Below are positions 55,156-64,000 of a stretch of 64,000 nt of DNA, piece by piece. A model generated the notes under the pieces. The model was not told the DNA's origin. It searched no databases and saw nothing but the letters and a program-made list of their open reading frames with translations. The stretch comes from Tubulanus polymorphus (Eukaryota; Nemertea; Palaeonemertea; Tubulaniformes; Tubulanidae). Both the position numbers and the translations under genes were made by a program. The DNA lies in the NCBI RefSeq assembly GCF_964204645.1, contig NC_134036.1, positions 8,914,704-8,978,703 of the forward strand, written 5' to 3'. Each line of letters begins with the position of its first letter. The first letter of the stretch is position 1.

Positions 55156-57145
55156 ACGTTCAGTAGAGATCGGTATTGCACCCCTAAATACGGCTTAAGT
55201 CAGTCAAAGTGAACGATCTTTGGAGCGCTGGACAGCTTGTCCCGCACCTCATATAGGGCATCTGAGAGTCGTTCCATTACTGTATACGGCCCAGTCCAGT
55301 TCAACTGGAGCTTGCGATTAGGATTTCCGTCGGTCAATTTGGGCTGATAGAGCCAAACCCGGTCGCTGGCGTTGTACGGCTTCCCGTGACGTTTTTGGTC
55401 GTATAGTGCCTTCTGTCGCGATGTGTTCTTCAGGAGCGCCTTGCGGGCATCTCCGTGTGCCGTTGTTATTCGGGTTCGTACGCTGGCCGTGTAGTCGCTG
55501 ACGGAAGGATACCGATCTTTCGGAGGGAGTCCGACGATCAGATCTAGGGGTAGATCGATCTCCCTCAGAAGCATCAGGTAGTTTGGTGACGCTTCTGAAG
55601 TGGTGTGCCGGGCGGAACGACAGGCCATCGAGACGCAGGGAAGTTGTAAGTCCCAATCAAAAGGGTCGTCAGTTGTTGTTAGAGACAACATTGTTTTAAG
55701 GCTCCGATTGAAGCGTTCCACCATACCGTCGCTTTGGGGACGGTAGGGGCTGCATCTGGTTTGATGGATCCCCAGCAGGGTACAAATTTCGCGGAAGAGA
55801 CGGGACTGGAAGTTTGAGCCTTGGTCTGAGTGTAGCTCCCTCGGAACTCCGAAACGGCTGAAGAATTCGGTCACAAGTTTGTCAGCTACCGTCTTGGCCT
55901 CGATGTCCGGTACAGCGTAACATTCTACCCATTTCGTGAAGTAGTCCATTATGACTATAATGTATTGGTTCCCTGCCGTGGTTTCCTGCAGAGGGCCCAT
56001 GATATCGACCGCTACTCTTTCCATGGGGGATCCAACATTGTATGACTGTAGCTCCGCCAGATATCTTTTCGGCGGCGGTTTCTTCCGGGGACACACCTCG
56101 CATTGTTTCACCCACAGATCGATGTCGTCACGCATCTCTGGCCAAAAATACCGTCGCTGCACCTTGGAAAGTGTTTTCTCGATGCCTTTGTGACCCCCGA
56201 CACGACCAGAATGAAGTTGGTCGAATACGATCCGACGGAGTGGTGGGGGAACGACCAGTTGGGAAAACCCGCCTCGGTGAGGTCTACATTCGCGGAAAAG
56301 TATACCATCCTTGATCTGAAGTAAGTCCCACTCAGACCAATAGCGTTTCGCTTGATTGCTTTTTGGTGCTACATCTTGCCACTGGAGCCTTGATTTTCCT
56401 TCGCGTTGAAGTTCAATGAGCCACCTCAGATCTTCGTCCTCAAATTGGGCTGTCTTAAGCTCTGTCAGGTCCCAAGGCTCGGGGATTTCGCCGAATGTCG
56501 GGTTAGTCACTCGGATATGCCGATGCTGCGGTGAACAAGCAACCTGTAGTTTGGTGTCGGTCGAGTCGTCTTCCGAATCGAATCCTCCGTGCTGGACCAC
56601 GAGGAGGTAACCAATTTTGTCGCACTGTCGACAGGGAATGCGAGACAGTCCGTCTGCGTTTCCGTGATGTGTTCCCTTGCGGTATTCGATCTGGAAATGG
56701 AATGACGACAAAGACTCAAGCCAGCGAGCAATTTGTCCTTCAGGTTCCTTGAGGCTCATCAGCCACCGTAGGGCGCTATGGTCGGTCCGTATCAGGAAGT
56801 TCTGGCCGGTCAGAAAGTGTTTGTAGTACTTAACGAAGTACACTACTGCCAGCAACTCTCTGCGTGTTACGCAGTAGTTCTGTTCGGCCCTATTAAGCGT
56901 CCGACTTCCGTAGGCAATTGGTTTTTCTTCGCCCTCCTGTACTTGGCTTAAGACGCCGCCAATGGCAAAAGCACTCGCGTCGCAGTCTAGGACGTATGGG
57001 TCAGTAGCGCTCGGGTAAGCTAGTATTGGTGCACTAGTCAACCTGTCTTTCAAATTGCGAAACGCCGACTCGTGTTCCTCCGTCCAAACAAATCTCTGGT
57101 CTTTAGCAGTCAGATGATGAAGGCTGCTGGCTATTTTTGCAAAGC
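55156..57145 (-). pseudogene. Ty3/Gypsy pol fragment: RNase H and integrase
   Basis: A minus-strand frame open from about 57140 to 55198. RNase H: LDCDASAFAIGGVLSQ, ELLAVVYFVKYYKHFLTG, IRTDHSALRWL, and NADGLSRIPC. Integrase: HSGRVGGHKGIEKT ... CEVCPRKK (HHCC finger), then the DDE core VAVDIMGPL, LHSDQGSNFQS and SDGMVERFNRSLK, and a GPY/F-like end (LNWTGPYTV). It begins at FAKIASSLHHL, so RT and protease are missing. It stops at a TGA after KIVHFD, where Arg (CGA) is expected; LKPY follows in frame, so this is a CpG-type nonsense change near the C-terminus. G+C-richer than the Polinton DNA beside it. Confidence 0.88.
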
Positions 57146-57350
57146 AGATAAGTACATGTTAAAATAATAATCATTATTATTATTTTCGCAAGAACACTAT
57201 ATATTTGGAAAAGGCTATGACTGAAGTGATTAACCATCGAGTATTTAAATTCAGTTCAAATGGAATGGCAGCAGTACATTATGGAAAATCGATCGATAAA
57301 ATTTTGACTACAAATACGTCGCCGTCCAGACTTGGAATTAACCAGTGGTA
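57146..57350. other. Intergenic, no feature beyond AT-rich repeat
   Basis: Contains a short (AAT/ATT) run at about 57160-57185 at the edge of the Gypsy truncation. Confidence 0.5.
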
Positions 57351-57351
57351 G

Positions 57352-57561
57352 TCACAGGGACAGTTTTTTAACGTTTTTGTTCTTACGCCATTTTTTTAAT
57401 TTGACACGACACATATTACAGATATATATCGGGTACTGTTCAGTATCATCATCAAAATCAATGTTAAACAACTACTTCACATGGCTTTTGAAATTATTTT
57501 TATCGATAGGACGACGATCCGGAGGTTTTGCATTTTTTCCACACAATCGACAAAGATCCAT
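57352..57561 (-). pseudogene. ZAD-like Cys4 zinc-binding module with one in-frame stop
   Basis: ATG at 57561. The frame reads MDLCRLCGKNAKPPDRRPID, then a TAG at 57472-57474, then LFNIDFDDDTEQYP, ICNMCRVKLKKWR and a TGA at 57352. Two CxxC pairs about 45 residues apart with an intervening I-D-x-D-D-x-x-x-YP are the layout of ZAD-type or RAG1-N-terminus-like zinc modules (CRLCG ... ICxxCRxxL). It may be a first exon; no following exon found. Confidence 0.5.
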
Positions 57562-57599
57562 GACTAAAACAAGAAAAGGTTAATTAAATGAGATTGCTG

Positions 57600-58255
57600 A
57601 TGCTATTTAGGCAACTTGGTTTATATGGGGGACAATAACTTGTAGGCCTAATGTAAGCGTTATTAAGTAACATTATTATGTAGTAAATACACATTTTAAA
57701 GATCATACTTCGTGTATATGTTTGTGTCGTAACATAGCAACATGACGTCAGAAACGAAAGCTGCGCGAGTCTGGGCCGAAATATTTGACATCTTCAAGTC
57801 CCAAATAACGCTAAACCCGGAATCGGAACGAATTGGCAAAAACATATGTTTAACCCATAAAAACAGACTTTAATCACAATATAAATACTTAATGTTCCGA
57901 TACCGGGTTTCGGAGATATAGAAGAATAAAAATACATACCTTTTGGACAAATTTTACGAGAAATTGTTGAATTTCAACCGATTTTCTAAAGAAAAATATG
58001 TGTATACACAGCTACTTCCACGTTGTTCAATGAACTGCAGTGCGCATGCGTAGTATCGATCGCAGAACATTTATCGGGCTAAAACTATTGCGGGTTGATC
58101 TGCGACCGAATCAAAGTTGATGTTGACTGGTGTTCAGCTGGTAACACACACTCGATAAGCGTAGCTTACTGCTGTTGCGGTAACCTTTGATGTACGGGCT
58201 GAATTGAATAGCCTACATCCGGCAATTAAAAGCGTCCGTATTCCATCTCATCACA
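57600..58255. other. No gene recognised
   Basis: Non-coding as read. A sequence around 58040-58060 (tgcgcatgcgtagtatcg) has an NRF-1-like GCGCATGCG core, which may belong to a promoter. Confidence 0.4.
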
Positions 58256-58259
58256 CTTC

Positions 58260-58645
58260 CCTGATTTCACCTAGTATAGGAATGGCGTCGTCGTCATTTT
58301 CGTCACCTGAGGTTTCTTGACGTAATGCAACTTTCTGCGATTTCTTCCTTGGTACAGTCTTGCCTTTCACTAACGACTTACCCCGCTTCTTTTACCGTTC
58401 TTCCGCGTTTTTTCTGGATCCGATTCGTCGTCATTTTCGTCACCGGAGGTTTCCTGACGTGACGTCTTCCTTTGTACAGTCTTGCCTTTCGCTAACGACT
58501 TACCGCGTTTCTTTTTTCGTTCGACTGAATGCGATTCGCAACTGTCTGTTGATGTGATCTCATCCGGAGTGGTTTTCTTCGGCGTAGAGTGCCGCCGTGA
58601 ATCGTCTGAACTGTCAGACTCCGATGAAGATGACGAAACTATGGA
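58260..58645 (-). pseudogene. Ser/Asp- and Lys-rich coding segment with internal duplication
   Basis: After a possible acceptor (tctccatag, about 58642) the minus strand encodes SSSSSESDSSDDSRRHSTPKK, ERKKKRGKSLAKGKTV and RQETSGDENDDESDP. About 140 bp later the same segment recurs with a one-base frame offset (KRGKSLVKGKTVPRKKSQK, RQETSGDENDDDAIPIL) and ends in TGA. Each copy contains ggtaagtcgttag, which could act as a splice donor. It is probably part of the gene immediately upstream on this strand, but phases do not join cleanly. Low-complexity nuclear-type protein sequence; function unknown. Confidence 0.35.
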
Positions 58646-58850
58646 GAAACCTATTACACTTCAAATCCTAGCCAGTTGCAAAAGTAAGAGCAAAATGATA
58701 GAGTTAGAACCCTGACCTCGCTCACACTTTGTGTGGAATTCTAACCGTCGATAATAAAAACTACAACGCTTGCATTTGCGCATTTTTCTTCTTTTCCTGC
58801 CTTCTTTCAATGTCCTTTTGGCATCCCAGCCTTCACTGTGCTTACATTAC

Positions 58851-59416
58851 CGACTCCAGTTCCTTGCCGTCGTTCTCTTTCACTTGTGCTTCACCCTCAG
58901 ATGTTCTGGCATGTGTGTAATGAGTCTCCTGCAGACGGGACAGGGGTGCTGAAATAAATGTTTATGAAACATTGTAACAATAAAAGGGCATGATAAAGGT
59001 GAACACATACTTTTCCCGGTGCTCTTTTTTTCGCTTCTTTTTCTGAAGTGGCGAGTTGTCACTCGATTCGTCGGCACTTCCCGGAGCTGGTTCCGTCTGT
59101 GGTTCTTCTCTTCGGATTGCTTCTGTGGTGCTTCTTTTTGGGTTTCCTGTGGTGTTTCTGTTATGGTTTCAACTTCGTCCTGTGGTGCTGATTGTCTTTT
59201 CTCTGGAGTTAGCTTAGTCGGGATCGACTGACTATTCGTCAGTAACGAAGTATTCCCGAATTTCTCGTCGAGATCGTGTATGTACTGGTGGTTTATCTCT
59301 ACAATGAGGAGAATTGTTTAAGTATTGTACAAAAATCAAACCACATTCACAAGATGTAAAGCAATACATACCGATCAAAGAACCAGCGACCAGTTTGTCT
59401 TTCATGCGCTCCATCA
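58851..59416 (-). CDS. Partial spliced gene of unknown function
   Basis: Three minus-strand exons with GT-AG ends and matching phases: 59372-59416 (MERMKDKLVAGSLI), 59011-59298 (INHQYIHDLDEKFGN ... TPEKRQSAPQDEVE ... Gln/Glu/Pro-rich) and 58851-58948 (PLSRLQETHYTHARTSEGE, ending KELES). A different frame of the third exon reads CPVCRRLITHMPEHLRVKH, a neat Cys2/His2 finger, followed by a stop, so an alternative splice may end the protein in a zinc finger. Upstream exons are not identified. No family recognised. Confidence 0.35.
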
Positions 59417-59449
59417 CTGAAACGATTGTGAAATGTTATTTTGCCGGGC

Positions 59450-61440
59450 CATTACCGACTTTTTGGAACATCGCTATGTGCGCATGTGCAACAATCCAAT
59501 AATAAAATTTGGCTCCGCGTCATTGAAAATGCTATAGTCCTTGTGAACAAAATTAAAGTAGATGAAAATTGATTAAAAAATCGTCGTAGTGCTGATAGAT
59601 TCATGTTGTGGCTGTCTTTCTGCGTCGGATGGACTAATTTTGAAGAATATCTAACGCATTCTACACTTTTACTTTTGATTATGAAAAAAAGGACAGAAAT
59701 CCTTTCACATTTGCAAGAAACCCATGAAATTTCATGCTTTCGGTACGATTTCCAAGCGTTATTGAAAGACAATAGAGTATGATAGAGTTAAAGTGCTTAT
59801 AGATTCTGTAAATATAAGATATTTTTTACCAATCCCCGCTGAAATTGAGAAAATCAAGATAATTTTCATCATTTACATTTAACCGTGAACTTTAGACAAA
59901 TTTGAGAGTTGGCCCGAGGATAGCACGCGCTGTATTATATATAATCTACTCAAAGACTCTTATATGAATGAAAACTTCAGAACATTTCCAACAAGTTTCT
60001 CGCTGGTTGTGATGGTCTATCTTGAAAAATAAAAAAAGTTCTACACTGGTGAATATTTTCAAGTCACGTTTTTTTCTAAAAAGTGACTTAAAAAACAATC
60101 ACTCTAATTTGAAAATAACGGACCATTGTTGCTATGCTACAAGGTCCGCAACAATTGAAAACAAATCAATGGCAGTCCGTGCAGCGGCCAGATATTACAC
60201 TATTATGACCGAAATAGTTGGTAATGGAAAAAACAGTACAATGAAGTTTCACTTTGCTTTCAACTTATACTCACAGTCTTCATTATCATCATTGTAATAT
60301 CTTTCCAATTTGGCTAGAGCGCTGGGAATTTTAGGTTTTATATCCGTTATTGAAAATTAAGTGTTATAGTGTATTGCAGTTAAATGTTATAAGTAATGCG
60401 TGCCCAAATGCCATGAATCTATTGTCTATAGCCCCAATGGTCTCTGGACCCACTGAATTGGGTTGCTAGCATCGATAAAACCTTCGTATGCAAATGTTTA
60501 TCGACTCACGAAGGTACGTCTAAAATCAAATGCAACCAAGTCGAACAATATGACGTAGTGCGCGCCTATTGGTTCATTCAATTGTTGCGCTAAAAATAAC
60601 CGCGCACCTGCACAGCGCGACTTGCTGCATGCTGACTGAATACGGCACGGAACCCGGACTAATGTCACGTTTTTAGGTACAGAATAAATGGGATTCGAAC
60701 CGAAACCTAAATAAAACGAAAATAAACGTCTTTTAGCGTTTAGCTATGTTGCAACATTCTTCCTTTTTGACCTTATTGCGAGCAGACGGTTAGTCTAAAA
60801 ACCCGGAAATGTATCGAACATTTTCGATTTTTACGGCCTCAAAAACCTCTCGATTTCGAAGGAATCCAAGGTAGATCACAAGCTATCATTAAATGAAAAC
60901 ATAGTTGGCTGATGAAGCACTCGATAACGATTGAAACGATGTGTCATATACCTATATTCCTTCGGGATTGAAATGAGTAATCATCGATCTTCGTTGTTGG
61001 TAACACCCACGACATTTATCGCTGATTTGGATTTTGTTTGAATTGTGTTAGATTTCACACACTAGCTACTCAAATACGACAAATTTTATGTTAAATATGA
61101 AAACATACGTAACTAGCATTTTTTCTGCTTTAAATTTTGATGTATAATTCATCTATTCACCTCAAGAGTATACAATTGAAGTCGTGTCATCCGTGGCGCT
61201 GACCGTCGTAGATGGTGTGATGAAGGCCTAATATATAACAGTTAGTGGCTACTCACAAAATACTTGAGCCTAACCTAAAAAATATGAACGCTTAAAATAC
61301 TGATTTTAAGTCAACGAATAGGCCTATATTCATTGAACTTGTCTTTGGGAAGTGAATTAGGCCTAGATGTGGTTATCAAGCACGCAGGCCTAGTACTAAG
61401 GCTAGGTTGCCTGAGCCGTATAGGCCCCCAATCTAATGGC
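59450..61440. other. Long non-coding stretch
   Basis: No domain-bearing frame. A 91-codon open frame at 60022-60297 (Lys/Ser-rich) has no support. A CpG-containing stretch about 60555-60660 (gtgcgcgcctattggttca; accgcgcacctgcacagcgc) with a CCAAT-type attggt may be a promoter for the exons that follow. A B-box-like gggattcgaaccg lies at 60690. Confidence 0.4.
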
Positions 61441-62500
61441 TCCGTCCCTGCCTGAAAGTATTAGACCGGCCAGTATAATGAGACAATATCTTCATATTTT
61501 AGGGTCGTGTTGTAGCTGATTGTCGCTGCTCGTGGATCCCGCCGTTTAATTTGCACCTGTGGTGCTCGCGGTAAGTTACACATTGCTCCCCCCCCCTAAA
61601 TATGTGGATCCATGCCTGAAAGTATTAGACCGGCCAGTATAATGAGACAATATCTTCATATTTTAGTGTCGTGTCATAGTCGATTGGTCTCTGTCCGTGG
61701 ATCCAGCCATTTTTCTCGCACCTGTGGTGCTCGCTGTAAGTTTCACAGTGCTCCTCTCCGTATATTATAAACAAAAACACCTCTAATAAGATCTTTTTTT
61801 TAGGGTCAAATCGTCTGTTCAGTTGCTTTTCCTGAGGGTCCCGCTGTTTATGTAGCACTGTGGTGCTCGCGGTAAGTTTACACATTGCCCCCACCCTTAA
61901 TATGTGGATTAAGCGCTTACATGCCTGATATTATAGGAATAAAAACACCTCTAACAAGACTGTTATTTGTTTTTTAGGGTCACTTCGCCTGTTCAGTCGC
62001 TGATCTCTTGGATCCTTTTCGTATTCAGTCGATTATTTCTCATTTTTACCCTTATAACATGACAGTCTTTTCTTTTTAGAGTCAATTCATAGGCTTTGCT
62101 GTTAGCTCCGCGGATCCCGCCGTTTAATTTGCACCTGTGGTGCTCGCGGTAAGTTACACATTGCTCCCCCTAAATATGTGGATCCATGCCTGAAAGTATT
62201 AGACCGGCCAGTATAATGAGACAATATCTTCATATTTTAGGGTCGTGTTGTAGCTGATTGTCGCTGCTCGTGGATCCCGCCGTTTAATTTGCACCTGTGG
62301 TGCTCGCGGTAAGTTACACATTGCTCCCCCCCTAAATATGTGGATCCATGCCTGATAAGTATTAGACCGGCCAGTATAATGAGACAATATCTTCATATTT
62401 TAGGGTCGTGTTGTAGCTGATTGTCGCTGCTCGTGGATCCCGTAGTTTATTTGGCACCTGTGGTGGTCGCGGTAAGATAAACATTGCTCCTCCCCCCTAA
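61440..62500 (+). repeat. Tandem array of about 160-bp units, each with splice-acceptor and splice-donor signals
   Basis: Unit: catgcctgaaagtattagac, cggccagtataatgagac, aatatcttcatattttagg, then about 68 bp (gtcgtgttgtagctgattg ... cacctgtggtgctcgcg), then gtaagttacacattgctcc. Clear copies start near 61450, 61615, 62186 and 62347. Diverged ones at about 61790-62160 keep ttttag|ggtc and ctcgcg|gtaagt. Every unit therefore has a pyrimidine-rich stretch ending in AG, a constant-length exon-like body and a consensus GTAAGT donor. Confidence 0.85.
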
Positions 62501-62548
62501 AAAATTTGCCTGCAATGCACCGAAAACCAGTTTTTTATATTTTTTCAG

Positions 62549-62615
62549 GACCAGTTTTTGTCATGAAGATGTTTCCTTAAGATCTTCAGATATCTATATC
62601 TATCAGACAACAAAA
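62549..62615 (+). other. Probable 5' non-coding exon
   Basis: tattttttcag|gaccagtttttgt ... gacaacaaaa|gtaagtag: strong acceptor and donor around 67 bp that contain an in-frame stop near each ATG. It lies between the tandem array and the coding exon. Confidence 0.4.
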
Positions 62616-62708
62616 GTAAGTAGCTTCGGCAATTATTTAGTGCGATACATGTATCAAGAATCACTTATGCAACTGCTTTCTAATCATTGTCATGTTTTCA
62701 TTGTGTAG

Positions 62709-62826
62709 ATGGCTAGCACACCAACTATAGGCTCCAAGGGAAAATCAGGAAAAAGGAAATTGTATTTCGGTTCTCGATCTAAGTCAGCAAAGTGCAAAGT
62801 TAAAGTGGCTAAAATGTTATCTGCAC
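62709..62826 (+). CDS. First coding exon of an unidentified gene
   Basis: The acceptor (cattgtgtag) ends directly at an ATG. The exon reads MASTPTIGSKGKSGKRKLYF, a Lys/Ser-rich basic stretch that continues as SRSKSAKCKVKVAKMLSA, and ends at a consensus donor (ctgcac|gtaagt). Its highly basic character suggests a nuclear or nucleic-acid-binding protein. The next exon was not found before the polymerase fragment at 63.2 kb, which may have inserted into the intron. Confidence 0.4.
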
Positions 62827-63211
62827 GTAAGTCTCTTATCAATTTATATTGTCAAGTTTGTTGAAAATAATTTTCTGATGGAACAGCTCTTTGAATATGA
62901 TGCTGTCAGTTGTTATTTTATTTACGAATTCTTACTTCATCGTCGTTATACAGTCAAATTCGCTTAAGCTGGGACTATCACTAAATTGTCAATGACTATG
63001 CACGTACTAGAATTAAAAATACAAATATTGACAAAAAAATAGTGACGACATTAGTAAGGTGACGACTTATATCCGATGACAACGAGTTCGACTGTACATT
63101 ATTAATCAAATATGGCAAAATGAAGGTACAGGCCTAAATTGGTAAGTTAGTTCTGTATACTACACAGACGTTAATTTTAATTTCATTGAAAACAACACAA
63201 GTTCTGTCCAT

Positions 63212-64000
63212 TCTGCTTTACATGTTTATAACACAAAATATAATAAGTTAACTAAATCAAAACCAATTGATGAAAATAATTTATCATATTATAAAGATGA
63301 TAGTATAAATGGAACAAGTTATATTAAACTACCATTTAAAACTAATGCTGTAATAAATGTACAAAATTTTGATAATAAATGTTTTCTATGGGCTATAATA
63401 AGTTGTTTACATCCTGCAACTTATAATATTTGTAGATTAACTCATTATAAACCATTTGAAAATAATTATAAGATAGATAAGTATCCTGTTATAATTAGAA
63501 ACATCCCAAAAATAGAAAGAGATAATAATATAAAGATAAATGTATTTGATTTAATCAAATTGCCAAATACAAAAGGTAACAATATAAAACATTATACATT
63601 AGAACCTTTATACCTATCAAAAGATTATGATTCAAATAATGTTATAGATATACTATATTATGAGAATCATTATATGTGGATTAAACAAATCGATTTATTT
63701 TTTAAATCAGAAAATGATCACCATAAAATATATCTTTGTAGAAAATGTTTACATAGATTCAGTAATGAAAGTACATTATTAAATCATAAACAATTATGTG
63801 AAAATCATGATTATTGTAAATTAGTTTTACCAAATGAAAAAGATAAAATATTAGAATTCAAAAAATATGATTACAAAAATAAAGTACCATTTGTTATATA
63901 TCGAGATTTTGAATCATTAAATAAAGAATTAACTGATCAAGATAGAAAAGAAATATATTATTAAAGAAAGAAATTAATGATTTTTCAGATGAACCACCAA
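63212..64000 (+). pseudogene. Polinton/Maverick-like DNA polymerase B, copy C (5'-truncated, runs off the window)
   Basis: Homology to copies A and B starts abruptly at ctttacatgtttataacac (about 63213) and stays open for 250 codons without an ATG. Visible blocks: the region before the Cys-box, DNKCFLWAIISCLHP (about 63380), CRKCLHRFSNESTLLNHKQL (a Cys/His pair), YRDFES (exonuclease I, about 63900) and KELTDQDRKEIYY, then a TAA at 63961-63963. After the stop a frame-shifted continuation is readable to the window edge. Closer in wording to copy A than to copy B. It appears inserted downstream of the basic exon at 62.7 kb. Confidence 0.82.

Noticed and set aside
55318-56752. Several ORFs of 60-112 codons on both strands
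   Set aside because: Shadows of the Gypsy RNase H/integrase frame.

Overview
The window is metazoan genomic DNA from a transposon-rich invertebrate, most likely a marine lophotrochozoan, though the species cannot be fixed from sequence alone. The pointers are a BEL/Pao retrotransposon, GIY-YIG Penelope-like elements (PLEs), a Ty3/Gypsy fragment, Polinton/Maverick-like virus-derived DNA, a metazoan-type KDZ transposase with introns, an intronless rhodopsin-family GPCR, GT-AG introns and abundant satellites. Two runs of exactly 200 Ns (36774-36973, 54956-55155) are scaffold joins, so synteny across them is unproven.

Layout. 1-5.3 kb: BEL/Pao element (zinc knuckle, protease, RT, RNase H, integrase, probable 3' LTR), frameshifted, with a 760-bp-offset direct duplication at the window start. 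5.3-7.9 kb: mostly empty, with two inverted SINE-like repeats and a lone ubiquitin-specific-protease Cys-box exon. 7.9-10.0 kb: nested satellite array. 10.7-22.6 kb: a KDZ-transposase pseudogene with about eight recognisable exons; its last exon is split by a 9.7-kb PLE multimer flanked by a 12-bp target duplication. The multimer has two full tandem copies and one partial copy on the minus strand, then an inverted copy on the plus strand. 23.9-24.8 kb: a four-exon minus-strand gene of unknown function convergent with the KDZ gene. 25-27.1 kb: degenerate repeats, a compound microsatellite and a possible solo LTR.

27.2-29.4 kb: 3'-truncated Polinton-like DNA polymerase B (minus) and a small companion gene, then a strong hairpin at 29.5 kb. 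30.9-31.9 kb: the GPCR, the only clearly intact host gene, with duplicated scraps of itself on both sides. 33.5-36.6 kb: an LTR in minus orientation with both a PPT-like and a PBS-like flank, and a zinc-finger, Lys/Glu-rich coding exon. 37-38.1 and 42.6-45.2 kb: decayed fragments of a second PLE family on either side of a broken Polinton (38.3-42.2 kb: membrane protein, capsid-like pieces, integrase, packaging ATPase). 46.5 kb: 24-bp coding minisatellite. 48-51.8 kb: satellite of about 155 bp plus a duplicated module of about 400 bp. 51.9-54.95 kb: the best polymerase B copy, running into a gap. 55.2-57.1 kb: 5'-truncated Ty3/Gypsy (RNase H, integrase). 57.4-59.4 kb: a ZAD-like zinc-finger pseudogene and an unidentified spliced minus-strand gene. 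61.4-62.8 kb: a tandem array of exon-like units with repeated splice signals, upstream of an apparent first coding exon. 63.2-64 kb: a third polymerase B copy leaving the window.

The genes do not form a pathway. The window records nested insertion: Polinton genes (A+T-rich and distinct from the surrounding DNA), PLE multimers, LTR elements and satellites have accumulated over and inside older genes. The features most worth following are the single-event, ribozyme-bearing PLE multimer inside the KDZ gene, the Polinton polymerase with its zinc-finger and Cys-box N-terminus and embedded HNH-like motif, and the tandem array of splice-competent units at 61.4-62.5 kb.
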